The notes: generated by a model from the sequence alone, not told the origin. A DNA stretch of 64,000 nucleotides from Hydractinia symbiolongicarpus (GCF_029227915.1 NC_079881.1:10267501-10331500); one strand, 5' to 3'; positions 34,210-43,315 are shown, numbered from the stretch's first letter. Translations and numbers: made by a program.

Positions 34210-34281
34210 GGTTCCATGGTGTTATGGTTAGCACTCAGGACTCTAAATCCTGCGATCCGAGTTCAAGTCTCGGTGGAACCT
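34210..34281 (+). tRNA. Gln-body tRNA with CTA anticodon (amber-reading form)
   Basis: Unit 57, T-form. Loop CTCTAAA gives CTA at 34243-34245, complementary to UAG. Every stem, the A box and the B box match intact T-form Gln copies, so by sequence it could be a working nonsense suppressor. CAG/UAG-reading Gln tRNAs are known suppressor types in eukaryotes. Expression is unknown. Confidence 0.92.
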
Positions 34282-34412
34282 GTGCCGTTAGTTGTGCCTC
34301 GGAAGCACCTATTGGGCGTTTGGAAGCAACGACACTTCAAATATTTTAGTCATTTGCAAGAAGACATTGTAATAACAACGTTCTTCTGAAATGCATCGGA
34401 TTAGGGCACAGT

Positions 34413-34485
34413 GCCTTGTTAGCGCAGTAGGCAGCGCGTCAGTCTCATAATCTGAAGGTCGTGAGTTCGATCCTCACACAGGGCA
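34413..34485 (+). tRNA. tRNA-Met(CAT)
   Basis: Unit 57, consensus; trailer lacks T4. Confidence 0.95.
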
Positions 34486-34549
34486 AGGCTATTAAAAGCC
34501 GCAGTGAATCAAATGTTTGACGCCTATTACAAAACTAGCAACTCAACAA

Positions 34550-34622
34550 TGATTCCGCCCGGGCTCGAACCGGGGACCTTGCGCGTGTGAAGCGCACGTG
34601 ATAACCGCTACACTACGGAATC
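34550..34622 (-). tRNA. tRNA-Val(CAC)
   Basis: Unit 57, consensus. Confidence 0.95.
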
Positions 34623-34713
34623 CAATGAATTTTGGAACCTATGACGAAGGAAAGCATTACAAGGCTAAAATAGCTAGAGAAAAAAGCAGAAACATGTCGC
34701 TTGTTAGTTGCCA

Positions 34714-34752
34714 GATTCCGTAGTGTAGTGGTTATCACGTGCGCTTAACACG
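34714..34752 (+). pseudogene. Val(AAC) remnant, 37-bp deletion class
   Basis: Unit 58. Confidence 0.95.
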
Positions 34753-34789
34753 ATGTTTCCGCGAAGCAAACCTCGGAAGAGCCTCTGTA

Positions 34790-34861
34790 GGTTCCATGGT
34801 GTTATGGTTAGCACTCAGGACTCTGAATCCTGCGATCCGAGTTCAAGTCTTGGTGGAACCT
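34790..34861 (+). tRNA. tRNA-Gln(CTG)
   Basis: Unit 58, T-form; n62C>T. Confidence 0.92.
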
Positions 34862-34992
34862 GTGCCGTTAATTGTGCCTCGGAAGCACCTATTGGGCGTT
34901 TGGAAGCAACGGCACTTGAAATATTTTAGTCATTTGCAAGAAGACATTGTAATAACAACGTTCTTCTGAAATGCATCGGATTAGGGCGCAGT

Positions 34993-35065
34993 GCCTTGTT
35001 AGCGCAGTAGGCAGCGCGTCAGTCTCATAATCTGAAGGTCGTGAGTTCGATCCTCACACAGGGCA
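34993..35065 (+). tRNA. tRNA-Met(CAT)
   Basis: Unit 58, consensus. Confidence 0.95.
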
Positions 35066-35129
35066 AGGCTTTTAAAAGCCGCAGTGAATCAAATGTTTGA
35101 CGCCTATTACAAAACTAGCAACTCAACAA

Positions 35130-35202
35130 TGATTCCGCCCGGGCTCGAACCGGGGACCTTGCGCGTGTGAAGCGCACGTGATAACCGCTACACTACGGAA
35201 TC
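35130..35202 (-). tRNA. tRNA-Val(CAC)
   Basis: Unit 58, consensus. Confidence 0.95.
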
Positions 35203-35293
35203 CAATGACTATTGGAACCTATGACGAAGGAAAGCAATACAAGGCTAAAATAGCTAGAGAAAAAAGCAAAAACATGTCGCTTGTTAGTTGCCA

Positions 35294-35366
35294 GATTCCG
35301 TAGTGTAGTGGTTATCACGTGCGCTTAACACGCGCAAGGTCCCCGGTTCGAGCCCGGGCGGAATCA
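35294..35366 (+). tRNA. tRNA-Val(AAC)
   Basis: Unit 59, consensus. Confidence 0.95.
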
Positions 35367-35406
35367 TTGATGTTTCCACGAAGCGAACCTCGGAAGAGCC
35401 TCTGTA

Positions 35407-35478
35407 GGTTCCATGGTGTTATGGTTAGCACTCAGGACTCTGAATCCTGCGATCCGAGTTCAAGTCTCGTTGGAACCT
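35407..35478 (+). tRNA. tRNA-Gln(CTG)
   Basis: Unit 59, T-form; n64G>T, as at 28115. Confidence 0.85.
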
Positions 35479-35609
35479 GTGCCGTTAGTTGTGCCTCGGA
35501 AGCACCTATTGGGCGTTTGGAAGCAACGGCACTTGAAATATTTTAGTCATTTGCAAGAAGACATTGTAATAACAACGTTCTTCTAAAATACATCGGATTA
35601 GGGCACAGT

Positions 35610-35682
35610 GCCTTGTTAGCGCAGTAGGCAGCGCGTCAGTCTCATAATCTGAAGGTCGTGAGTTCGATCCTCACACAGGGCA
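35610..35682 (+). tRNA. tRNA-Met(CAT)
   Basis: Unit 59, consensus. Confidence 0.95.
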
Positions 35683-35746
35683 AGGCTTTTAAAAGCCGCA
35701 GTGAATCAAATGTTTGACGCCTATTACAAAACTAGCAACTCAACAA

Positions 35747-35819
35747 TGATTCCGCCCGGGCTCGAACCGGGGACCTTGCGCGTGTGAAGCGCACGTGATA
35801 ACCGCTACACTACGGAATC
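35747..35819 (-). tRNA. tRNA-Val(CAC)
   Basis: Unit 59, consensus. Confidence 0.95.
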
Positions 35820-35910
35820 CAATGAATTTTGGAACCTATGACGAAGGAAAGCAATACAAGGCTAAAATAGCTAGAGGAAAAAGCAGAAACATGTCGCTTG
35901 TTAGTTGCCA

Positions 35911-35983
35911 GATTCCGTAGTGTAGTGGTTATCACGTGCGCTTTACACGCTCAATGTCCCCGGTTCGAGCCCGGGCGGAATCA
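35911..35983 (+). tRNA. tRNA-Val(TAC), stem mismatch
   Basis: Unit 60; TAC, n41G>T, n45G>T. Confidence 0.82.
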
Positions 35984-36023
35984 TTGATGTTTCCGCGAAG
36001 CGAACCTCGGAAGAGCCTCTGTA

Positions 36024-36095
36024 GGTTTCATGGTGTTATGGTTAGCACTCAGGACTCTGAATCCTGCGATCCGAGTTCAAGTCTCGGTGGAACCT
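36024..36095 (+). tRNA. tRNA-Gln(CTG)
   Basis: Unit 60, T-form; n5C>T. Confidence 0.9.
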
Positions 36096-36226
36096 GTGCC
36101 GTTAGTTGTGCCTCGGAAGCACCTATTGGGCGTTTGGAAGCAACGGCACTTCAAATATTTTAGTCATTTGCAAGAAGACATTGTAATAACAACGTTCTTC
36201 TGAAATGCATCGGATTAGGGCGCAGT

Positions 36227-36299
36227 GCCTTGTTAGCGCAGTAGGCAGCGCGTCAGTCTCATAATCTGAAGGTCGTGAGTTCGATCCTCACACAGGGCA
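36227..36299 (+). tRNA. tRNA-Met(CAT)
   Basis: Unit 60, consensus. Confidence 0.95.
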
Positions 36300-36363
36300 A
36301 TGCTTTTAAAAGCCGCAGTGAATCAAATGTTTGACGCCTATTACAAAACTAGCAACTCAACAA

Positions 36364-36436
36364 TGATTCCGCCCGGGCTCGAACCGGGGACCTTGCGCGT
36401 GTGAAGCGCATGTGATAACCGCTACACTACGGAATC
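36364..36436 (-). tRNA. tRNA-Val(CAC)
   Basis: Unit 60; n26G>A. Confidence 0.9.
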
Positions 36437-36527
36437 CAATGAATTTTGGAACCTATGACGAAGGAAAGCAATACAAGGCTAAAATAGCTAGAGAAAAAAG
36501 CAAAAACATGTCGCTTGTTAGTTGCCA

Positions 36528-36600
36528 GATTTCGTAGTGTAGTGGTTATCACGTGCGCTTAACACGCGCAAGGTCCCCGGTTCGTGCCCGGGCGGAATCA
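36528..36600 (+). tRNA. tRNA-Val(AAC)
   Basis: Unit 61; n5C>T and n58A>T. Confidence 0.78.
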
Positions 36601-36640
36601 TTGATGTTTCCGCGAAGCGAACCTCGGAAGAGCCTCTGTA

Positions 36641-36711
36641 GGTTCCATGGTGTTATGGTTAGCACTCAGGACTCTGAATCCTCGATCCGAGTTCAAGTCT
36701 CGGTGGAACCT
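36641..36711 (+). tRNA. tRNA-Gln(CTG), one base short
   Basis: Unit 61, T-form; G at n43 lost, as at 29349. Confidence 0.75.
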
Positions 36712-36842
36712 GTGCCGTTAGTTGTGCCTCGGAAGCACCTATTGGGCGTTTGGAAGCAACGGCACTTCAAATATTTTAGTCATTTGCAAGAAGACATTGT
36801 AATAACAACGTTCTTCTGAAATGCATCGGATTAGGGCACAAT

Positions 36843-36915
36843 GCCTTGTTAGCGCAGTAGGCAGCGCGTCAGTCTCATAATCTGAAGATCGTGAGTTCGA
36901 TCCTCACACAGGGCA
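36843..36915 (+). tRNA. tRNA-Met(CAT)
   Basis: Unit 61; n46G>A; trailer lacks T4. Confidence 0.88.
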
Positions 36916-36979
36916 AGGCTATTAAAAGCCGCAGTGAATCAAATGTTTGACGCCTATTACAAAACTAGCAACTCAACAA

Positions 36980-37052
36980 TGATTCCGCCCGGGCTCGAAC
37001 CGGGGACCTTGCGCGTGTGAAGCGCACGTGATAACCGCTACACTACGGAATC
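36980..37052 (-). tRNA. tRNA-Val(CAC)
   Basis: Unit 61, consensus. Confidence 0.95.
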
Positions 37053-37143
37053 CAATGAATTTTGGAACCTATGACGAAGGAAAGCAATACAAGGCTAAAA
37101 TAGCTAGAGAAAAAAGCAGAAACATGTCGCTTTTTAGTTGCCA

Positions 37144-37216
37144 GATTCCGTAGTGTAGTGGTTATCACGTGCGCTTAACACGCACAAGGTCCCCAGTTCG
37201 AGCCCGGGCGGAATCA
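37144..37216 (+). tRNA. tRNA-Val(AAC)
   Basis: Unit 62; n41G>A and n52G>A. Confidence 0.8.
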
Positions 37217-37256
37217 TTGATGTTTCCGCGAAGCGAACCTCGGAAGAGCCTCTGTA

Positions 37257-37328
37257 GGTTCCATGGTGTTATGGTTAGCACTCAGGACTCTGAATCCTGC
37301 GATCCGAGTTCAAGTCTCGGTGGAACCT
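37257..37328 (+). tRNA. tRNA-Gln(CTG)
   Basis: Unit 62, T-form consensus. Confidence 0.95.
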
Positions 37329-37459
37329 GTGCCGTTAGTTGTGCCTCGGAAGCACCTATTGGGCGTTTGGAAGCAACGGCACTTGAAATATTTTAGTCAT
37401 TTGCAAGAAGACATTGTAATAACAACGTTCTTCTGAAATGCATCGGATTAGGGCGCAGT

Positions 37460-37532
37460 GCCTTGTTAGCGCAGTAGGCAGTGCGTCAGTCTCATAATCT
37501 GAAGGTCGTGAGTTCAATCCTCACACAGGGCA
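37460..37532 (+). tRNA. tRNA-Met(CAT)
   Basis: Unit 62; n23C>T and n57G>A. Confidence 0.83.
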
Positions 37533-37597
37533 AGGCTTTTAAAAAGCCGCAGTGAATCAAATGTTGGACGCCTATTACAAAACTAGCAACTCAACAA

Positions 37598-37670
37598 TGA
37601 TTTCTCCCGGGCTCGAACCGGGGACCTTGCGCGTGTGAAGCGCACGTGATAACCGCTACACTACGGAATC
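37598..37670 (-). tRNA. tRNA-Val(CAC)
   Basis: Unit 62; n66C>A and n68G>A (acceptor mismatches). Confidence 0.77.
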
Positions 37671-37761
37671 CAATGAATTTTGGAACCTATGACGAAGGAA
37701 AGCAATACAGGGCTAAAATAGCTAGAGAAAAAAGCAAAAACATGTCGCTTGTTAGTTGCCA

Positions 37762-37834
37762 GATTCCGTAGTGTAGTGGTTATCACGTGCGCTTAACACG
37801 CGCAAGGTCCCCGGTTCGAGCCCGGGCGGAATCA
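37762..37834 (+). tRNA. tRNA-Val(AAC)
   Basis: Unit 63, consensus. Confidence 0.95.
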
Positions 37835-37874
37835 TTGATGTTTCCGCGAAGCGAACCTCGGAAGAGCCTCTGTA

Positions 37875-37946
37875 GGTTCCATTGTGTTATGGTTAGCACT
37901 CAGGACTCTGAATCCTGCGATCCGAGTTCAAGTCTCGGTGGAACCT
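37875..37946 (+). tRNA. tRNA-Gln(CTG)
   Basis: Unit 63, T-form; n9G>T. Confidence 0.9.
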
Positions 37947-38077
37947 GTGCCTTTAGTTGTGCCTCGGAAGCACCTATTGGGCGTTTGGAAGCAACGGCAC
38001 TTGAAATATTTTAGTCATTTGCAAGAAGACATTGTAATAACAACGTTCTTCTGAAATGCATCGGATTAGGGCACAAT

Positions 38078-38150
38078 GCCTTGTTAGCGCAGTAGGCAGC
38101 GCGTCAGTCTCATAATCTGAAGATCGTGAGTTCGATCCTCACACAGGGCA
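38078..38150 (+). tRNA. tRNA-Met(CAT)
   Basis: Unit 63; n46G>A; trailer lacks T4. Confidence 0.88.
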
Positions 38151-38214
38151 AGGCTATTAAAAGCCGCAGTGAATCAAATGTTTGACGCCTATTACAAAAC
38201 TAGCAACTCAACAA

Positions 38215-38287
38215 TGATTCCGCCCGGGCTCGAACCGGGGACCTTGCGCGTGTGAAGCGCACGTGATAACCGCTACACTACGGAATC
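38215..38287 (-). tRNA. tRNA-Val(CAC)
   Basis: Unit 63, consensus. Confidence 0.95.
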
Positions 38288-38378
38288 CAATGAATTTTGG
38301 AACCTATGACGAAGGAAAGCAATACAAGGCTAAAATAGCTAGAGAAAAAAGCAGAAACATGTCGCTTTTTAGTTGCCA

Positions 38379-38451
38379 GATTCCGTAGTGTAGTGGTTAT
38401 CACGTGCGCTTAACACGCACAAGGTCCCCAGTTCGAGCCCGGGCGGAATCA
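38379..38451 (+). tRNA. tRNA-Val(AAC)
   Basis: Unit 64; n41G>A and n52G>A. Confidence 0.8.
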
Positions 38452-38491
38452 TTGATGTTTCCGCGAAGCGAACCTCGGAAGAGCCTCTGTA

Positions 38492-38563
38492 GGTTCCATG
38501 GTGTTATGGTTAGCACTCAGGACTCTGAATCCTGCGATCCGAGTTCAAGTCTCGGTGGAACCT
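38492..38563 (+). tRNA. tRNA-Gln(CTG)
   Basis: Unit 64, T-form consensus. Confidence 0.95.
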
Positions 38564-38694
38564 GTGCCGTTAGTTGTGCCTCGGAAGCACCTATTGGGCG
38601 TTTGGAAGCAACGGCACTTGAAATATTTTAGTCATTTGCAAGAAGACATTGTAATAACAACGTTCTTCTGAAATGCATCGGATTAGGGCGCAGT

Positions 38695-38767
38695 GCCTTG
38701 TTAGCGCAGTAGGCAGTGCGTCAGTCTCATAATCTGAAGGTCGTGAGTTCAATCCTCACACAGGGCA
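38695..38767 (+). tRNA. tRNA-Met(CAT)
   Basis: Unit 64; n23C>T and n57G>A. Confidence 0.83.
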
Positions 38768-38832
38768 AGGCTTTTAAAAAGCCGCAGTGAATCAAATGTT
38801 GGACGCCTATTACAAAACTAGCAACTCAACAA

Positions 38833-38905
38833 TGATTTCTCCCGGGCTCGAACCGGGGACCTTGCGCGTGTGAAGCGCACGTGATAACCGCTACACTACG
38901 GAATC
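38833..38905 (-). tRNA. tRNA-Val(CAC)
   Basis: Unit 64; n66C>A and n68G>A. Confidence 0.77.
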
Positions 38906-38996
38906 CAATGAATTTTGGAACCTATGACGAAGGAAAGCAATACAGGGCTAAAATAGCTAGAGAAAAAAGCAAAAACATGTCGCTTGTTAGTTGCCA

Positions 38997-39069
38997 GATT
39001 CCGTAGTGTAGTGGTTATCACGTGCGCTTAACACGCGCAAGGTCCCCGGTTCGAGCCCGGGCGGAATCA
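38997..39069 (+). tRNA. tRNA-Val(AAC)
   Basis: Unit 65, consensus. Confidence 0.95.
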
Positions 39070-39109
39070 TTGATGTTTCCGCGAAGCGAACCTCGGAAGA
39101 GCCTCTGTA

Positions 39110-39181
39110 GGTTCCATTGTGTTATGGTTAGCACTCAGGACTCTGAATCCTGCGATCCGAGTTCAAGTCTCGGTGGAACCT
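39110..39181 (+). tRNA. tRNA-Gln(CTG)
   Basis: Unit 65, T-form; n9G>T. Confidence 0.9.
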
Positions 39182-39312
39182 GTGCCTTTAGTTGTGCCTC
39201 GGAAGCACCTATTGGGCGTTTGGAAGCAACGGCACTTGAAATATTTTAGTCATTTGCAAGAAGACATTGTAATAACAACGTTCTTCTGAAATGCATCGGA
39301 TTAGGGCGCAGT

Positions 39313-39385
39313 GCCTTGTTAGCGCAGTAGGCAGCGCGTCAGTCTCATAATCTGAAGGTCGTGAGTTCCATCCTCACACAGGGCA
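39313..39385 (+). tRNA. tRNA-Met(CAT)
   Basis: Unit 65; n57G>C. Confidence 0.87.
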
Positions 39386-39449
39386 ACGCTTTTAAAAGCC
39401 GCAGTAAATCAAATGTTTGACGCCTATTACAAAACTAGCAACTCAACAA

Positions 39450-39522
39450 TGATTCCGCCCGGGCTCGAACCGGGGACCTTGCGCGTGTAAAGCGCACGTG
39501 ATAACCGCTACACTACGGAATC
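39450..39522 (-). tRNA. tRNA-Val(TAC), minus strand
   Basis: Unit 65. Loop TTTACAC gives TAC (plus-strand bases 39487-39489) in the gene that is normally CAC; rest consensus. Confidence 0.92.
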
Positions 39523-39613
39523 CAATGAATTTTGGAACCTATGACGAAGGAAAGCATTTCAAGGCTAAAATAGCTAGAGAAAAAAGCAAAAACATGTCGC
39601 TTGTTAGTTGCCA

Positions 39614-39686
39614 GATTCCGTAGTGTAGTGGTTATCACGTGCGCTTAACCCGCGCAAAGTACCCGGTTCGATCCCGGGCGGAATCA
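39614..39686 (+). tRNA. tRNA-Val(AAC), diverged
   Basis: Unit 66; n37A>C, n45G>A, n48C>A, n59G>T. Confidence 0.78.
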
Positions 39687-39726
39687 TTGATGTTTCCGCG
39701 AAGGAAACCTCGGAAGAGCCTCTGTA

Positions 39727-39798
39727 GGTTCCTTGGTGTAATGGTTAGCACTCATGACTCTGAATCCTGCGATCCGAGTTCAAGTCTCGGTGGAACCT
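39727..39798 (+). tRNA. tRNA-Gln(CTG)
   Basis: Unit 66, A-form; n7A>T and n29G>T (anticodon-stem mismatch). Confidence 0.8.
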
Positions 39799-39929
39799 GT
39801 GCCGTTAGTTGTGCCTCGGAAGCACCTATTGGGCGTATGGAAGTAACGGCACTTGAAATATTTTAGTCATTTGCAAGAAGACATTGTAATAACAACGTTC
39901 TTCTGAAATGCATCGGATTAGGGCGCAGT

Positions 39930-40002
39930 GCCTTGTTAGCGCAGTAGGCAGCGCGTCAGTCTCATAATCTGAAGGTCGTGAGTTCGATCCTCACACAGGG
40001 CA
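39930..40002 (+). tRNA. tRNA-Met(CAT)
   Basis: Unit 66, consensus. Confidence 0.95.
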
Positions 40003-40066
40003 AGGCTTTTAAAAGCCGCAGTGAATCAAATGTTGGACGCCTATTACAAAACTAGTAACTCAACAA

Positions 40067-40139
40067 TGATTTCGCCCGGGCTCGAACCGGGGACCTTGCG
40101 CGTGTGAAGCGCACGTGATAACCGCTACACTACGGAATC
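40067..40139 (-). tRNA. tRNA-Val(CAC)
   Basis: Unit 66; n68G>A. Confidence 0.85.
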
Positions 40140-40230
40140 CAATGAATTTTGGAACCTATGACGAAGGAAAGCAATACAAGGCTAAAATAGCTAGAGAAAA
40201 AAGCAGAAACATGTCGCTTGTTAGTTGCCA

Positions 40231-40303
40231 GATTCCGTAGTGTAGTGGTTATCACGTGCGCTTAACACGCGCAAGGTCCCCGGTTCGAGCCCGGGCGGAA
40301 TCA
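40231..40303 (+). tRNA. tRNA-Val(AAC)
   Basis: Unit 67, consensus. Confidence 0.95.
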
Positions 40304-40343
40304 TTGATGTTTCCGCGAAGCGAACCTCGGAAGAGCCTCTGTA

Positions 40344-40415
40344 GGTTCCATGGTGTTATGGTTAGCACTCAGGACTCTGAATCCTGCGATCCTAGTTCAA
40401 GTCTCGGTGGAACCT
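40344..40415 (+). tRNA. tRNA-Gln(CTG)
   Basis: Unit 67, T-form; n50G>T. Confidence 0.87.
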
Positions 40416-40546
40416 GTGCCGTTAGTTGTGCCTCGGAAGCACCTATTGGGCGTTTGGAAGCAACGGCACTTCAAATATTTTAGTCATTTGCAAGAAGACA
40501 TTGTAATAACAACGTTCTTCTGAAATGCATCGGATTAGGGCGCAGT

Positions 40547-40619
40547 GCCTTGTTAGCGCAGTAGGCAGCGCGTCAGTCTCATAATCTGAAGGTCGTGTGT
40601 TCGATCCTTAAACAGGGCA
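40547..40619 (+). tRNA. tRNA-Met(CAT)
   Basis: Unit 67; n52A>T, n63C>T, n65C>A; weak T stem. Confidence 0.75.
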
Positions 40620-40683
40620 AGGCTTTTAAAAGCCGCAGTGAATCAAATATTTGACGCCTATTACAAAACTAGCAACTCAACAA

Positions 40684-40756
40684 TGATTCCGCCCGGGCTC
40701 GAACCGGGGACCTTGCGCGTGTGAAGCGCACGTGATAACCGCTACACTACGGAATC
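40684..40756 (-). tRNA. tRNA-Val(CAC)
   Basis: Unit 67, consensus. Confidence 0.95.
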
Positions 40757-40847
40757 CAATGAATTTAGGAACCTATGACGAAAAAAAGCAATACAAGGCT
40801 AAAATAGCTAGAGAAAAAAGCAGAAACATGTCGCTTGTTAGTTGCCA

Positions 40848-40920
40848 GATTCCGTAGTGTAGTGGTTATCACGTGCGCTTAACACGCGCAAGGTCCCCGG
40901 TTCGAGCCCGGGCGGAATCA
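40848..40920 (+). tRNA. tRNA-Val(AAC)
   Basis: Unit 68, consensus. Confidence 0.95.
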
Positions 40921-40960
40921 TTGATGTTTCCGCGAAGCAAACCTCGGAAGAGCCTCTGTA

Positions 40961-41032
40961 GGTTCCATGGTGTTATGGTTAGCACTCAGGACTCTGAATC
41001 CTGCGATCCGAGTTCAAGTCTTGGTGGAACCT
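40961..41032 (+). tRNA. tRNA-Gln(CTG)
   Basis: Unit 68, T-form; n62C>T. Confidence 0.92.
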
Positions 41033-41163
41033 GTGCCGTTAGTTGTGCCTCGGAAGCACCTATTGGGCGTTTGGAAGCAACGGCACTTGAAATATTTTAG
41101 TCATTTGCAAGAAGACATTGTAATAACAACGTTCTTCTGAAATGCATCGGATTAGGGCACAGT

Positions 41164-41236
41164 GCCTTGTTAGCGCAGTAGGCAGCGCGTCAGTCTCATA
41201 ATCTAAAGGTCGTGAGTTCGATCCTCACACAGGGCA
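41164..41236 (+). tRNA. tRNA-Met(CAT)
   Basis: Unit 68; n42G>A (anticodon-stem mismatch). Confidence 0.85.
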
Positions 41237-41300
41237 AGGCTTTTAAAAGCCGCAGTGAATCAAATGTTTGACGCCTATTACAAAACTAGCAACTCAACAA

Positions 41301-41373
41301 TGATTCCGCCCGGGCTCGAACCGGGGACCTTGCGCGTGTGAAGCGCACGTGATAACCGCTACACTACGGAATC
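41301..41373 (-). tRNA. tRNA-Val(CAC)
   Basis: Unit 68, consensus. Confidence 0.95.
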
Positions 41374-41464
41374 CAATGAATTTTGGAACCTATGACGAAG
41401 GAAAGCAATACAAGGCTAAAATAGCTAGAGAAAAAAGCAAAAACATGTCGCTTGTTAGTTGCCA

Positions 41465-41537
41465 GATTCCGTAGTGTAGTGGTTATCACGTGCGCTTAAC
41501 ACGCGCAAGGTCCCCGGTTCGAGCCCGGGCGGAATCA
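41465..41537 (+). tRNA. tRNA-Val(AAC)
   Basis: Unit 69, consensus. Confidence 0.95.
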
Positions 41538-41577
41538 TTGATGTTTCCGCGAAGCGAACCTCGGAAGAGCCTCTGTA

Positions 41578-41649
41578 GGTTCCATTGTGTTATGGTTAGC
41601 ACTCAGGACTCTGAATCATGCGATCCGAGTTCAAGTCTCGGTGGAACCT
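41578..41649 (+). tRNA. tRNA-Gln(CTG)
   Basis: Unit 69, T-form; n9G>T and n41C>A. Confidence 0.8.
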
Positions 41650-41780
41650 GTGCCTTTAGTTGTGCCTCGGAAGCACCTATTGGGCGTTTGGAAGCAACGG
41701 CACTTGAAATATTTTAGTCATTTGCAAGAAGACATTGTAATAACAACGTTCTTCTGAAATGCATCGGATTAGGGCGCAGT

Positions 41781-41853
41781 GCCTTGTTAGCGCAGTAGGC
41801 AGCGCGTCAGTCTCATAATCTGAAGGTCGTGAGTTCCATCCTCACACAGGGCA
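41781..41853 (+). tRNA. tRNA-Met(CAT)
   Basis: Unit 69; n57G>C. Confidence 0.87.
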
Positions 41854-41917
41854 AGGCTTTTAAAAGCCGCAGTAAATCAAATGTTTGACGCCTATTACAA
41901 AACTAGCAACTCAACAA

Positions 41918-41990
41918 TGATTCCGCCCGGGCTCGAACCGGGGACCTTGCGCGTGTAAAGCGCACGTGATAACCGCTACACTACGGAATC
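41918..41990 (-). tRNA. tRNA-Val(TAC), minus strand
   Basis: Unit 69; the same TAC change as at 39450 (plus-strand bases 41955-41957). Confidence 0.92.
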
Positions 41991-42081
41991 CAATGAATTT
42001 TGGAACCTATGACGAAGGAAAGCATTTCAAGGCTAAAATAGCTAGAGAAAAAAGCAAAAACATGTCGCTTGTTAGTTGCCA

Positions 42082-42154
42082 GATTCCGTAGTGTAGTGGT
42101 TATCACGTGCGCTTAACACGCGCAAGGTCCCCGGTTCGAGCCCGGGCGGAATCA
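42082..42154 (+). tRNA. tRNA-Val(AAC)
   Basis: Unit 70, consensus. Confidence 0.95.
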
Positions 42155-42194
42155 TTGATGTTTCCGCGAAGCGAACATCGGAAGAGCCTCTGTA

Positions 42195-42266
42195 GGTTCA
42201 ACGGTGTTATGGTTATCACTCAGGACTCTGAATCCTGCGATCCGAGTTCAAGTCTCGGTGGAACCT
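42195..42266 (+). tRNA. tRNA-Gln(CTG), diverged
   Basis: Unit 70, T-form; n6C>A, n8T>C, n22G>T. Confidence 0.75.
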
Positions 42267-42397
42267 GTGCCGTTAGTTGTGCCTCGGAAGCACCTATTGG
42301 GCGTTTGGAAGCAACGGCACTTCAAATATTTTAGTCATTTGCAAGAAGACATTGTAATAACAACGTTCTTCTGAAATGCATCGGATTAGGGCACAGT

Positions 42398-42470
42398 GCT
42401 TTGTTAGCGCAGTAGGCAGCGCGTCAGTCTCATAATCTGAAGGTCGTGAGTTCGATCCTCACACAGGGCA
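42398..42470 (+). tRNA. tRNA-Met(CAT)
   Basis: Unit 70; n3C>T (wobble pair). Confidence 0.9.
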
Positions 42471-42534
42471 AGGCTTTTAAAAGGCGCAGTGAATCAAATG
42501 TTTGACGCCTATTACAAAACTAGCTACTCAACAA

Positions 42535-42607
42535 TGATTCCGCCCGGGCTCGAACCGGGCACCTTGCGCGTGTGAAGCGCACGTGATAACCGCTACACTA
42601 AGGAATC
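42535..42607 (-). tRNA. tRNA-Val(CAC)
   Basis: Unit 70; n7G>T and n48C>G. Confidence 0.8.
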
Positions 42608-42698
42608 CAATGAATTTTGGAACCTATGACGAAGGAAAGCAATACAAGGCTAAAATAGCTAGAGAAAAAAGCAAAAACATGTCGCTTGTTAGTTGCCA

Positions 42699-42771
42699 GA
42701 TTCCATAGTGTAGTGGTTATCACGTGCGCTTAACCCGCGCAAAGTACCCGGTTCGATCCCGGGCGGAATCA
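42699..42771 (+). tRNA. tRNA-Val(AAC), diverged
   Basis: Unit 71; n7G>A, n37A>C, n45G>A, n48C>A, n59G>T. Confidence 0.75.
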
Positions 42772-42811
42772 TTGATGTTTCCGCGAAGCAAACCTCGGAA
42801 GAGCCTCTGTA

Positions 42812-42883
42812 GGTTCCTTGGTGTAATGGTTAGCACTCAGGACTCTGAATCCTGCGATCCGAGTTCAAGTCTCGGTGGAACCT
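42812..42883 (+). tRNA. tRNA-Gln(CTG)
   Basis: Unit 71, A-form; n7A>T. Confidence 0.9.
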
Positions 42884-43014
42884 GTGCCGTTAGTTGTGCC
42901 TCGGAAGCACCTATTGGGCGTATGGAAGTAACGGCACTTGAAATATTTTAGTCATTTGCAAGAAGACATTGTAATAACAACGTTCTTCTGAAATGCATCG
43001 GATTAGGGCGCAGT

Positions 43015-43087
43015 GCCTTGTTAGCGCAGTAGGCAGCGCGTCAGTCTCATAATCTGAAGGTCGTGAGTTCGATCCTCACACAGGGCA
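43015..43087 (+). tRNA. tRNA-Met(CAT)
   Basis: Unit 71, consensus. Confidence 0.95.
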
Positions 43088-43151
43088 AGGCTTTTAAAAG
43101 CCGCAGTGAATCAAATGTTGGACGCCTATTACAAAACTAGTAACTCAACAA

Positions 43152-43224
43152 TGATTTCGCCCGGGCTCGAACCGGGGACCTTGCGCGTGTGAAGCGCACG
43201 TGATAACCGCTACACTACGGAATC
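43152..43224 (-). tRNA. tRNA-Val(CAC)
   Basis: Unit 71; n68G>A. Confidence 0.85.
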
Positions 43225-43315
43225 CAATGAATTTTGGAACCTATGACGAAGGAAAGCAATACAAGGCTAAAATAGCTAGAGAAAAAAGCAGAAACATGTC
43301 GCTTGTTAGTTGCCA

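Larger units (their letters stand above)
35407..38030 (+). repeat. Higher-order block, copy 2 of 2
   Basis: Paralogue of the 28.1-30.7 kb block. It differs at a few bases: the Gln at 37257 keeps anticodon CTG where its partner at 29965 has TTG, so that anticodon change came after the duplication or was lost. Confidence 0.8.
37144..39613 (+). repeat. Near-identical 1235-bp dimer duplication
   Basis: Units 62-63 and 64-65 share the extra A in CTTTTAAAAAGCC, Met n23C>T with n57G>A, minus-strand Val n66 and n68 changes, CAGGGCTAAAAT in the spacer and Gln n9G>T. This looks like a recent duplication. Confidence 0.85.
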
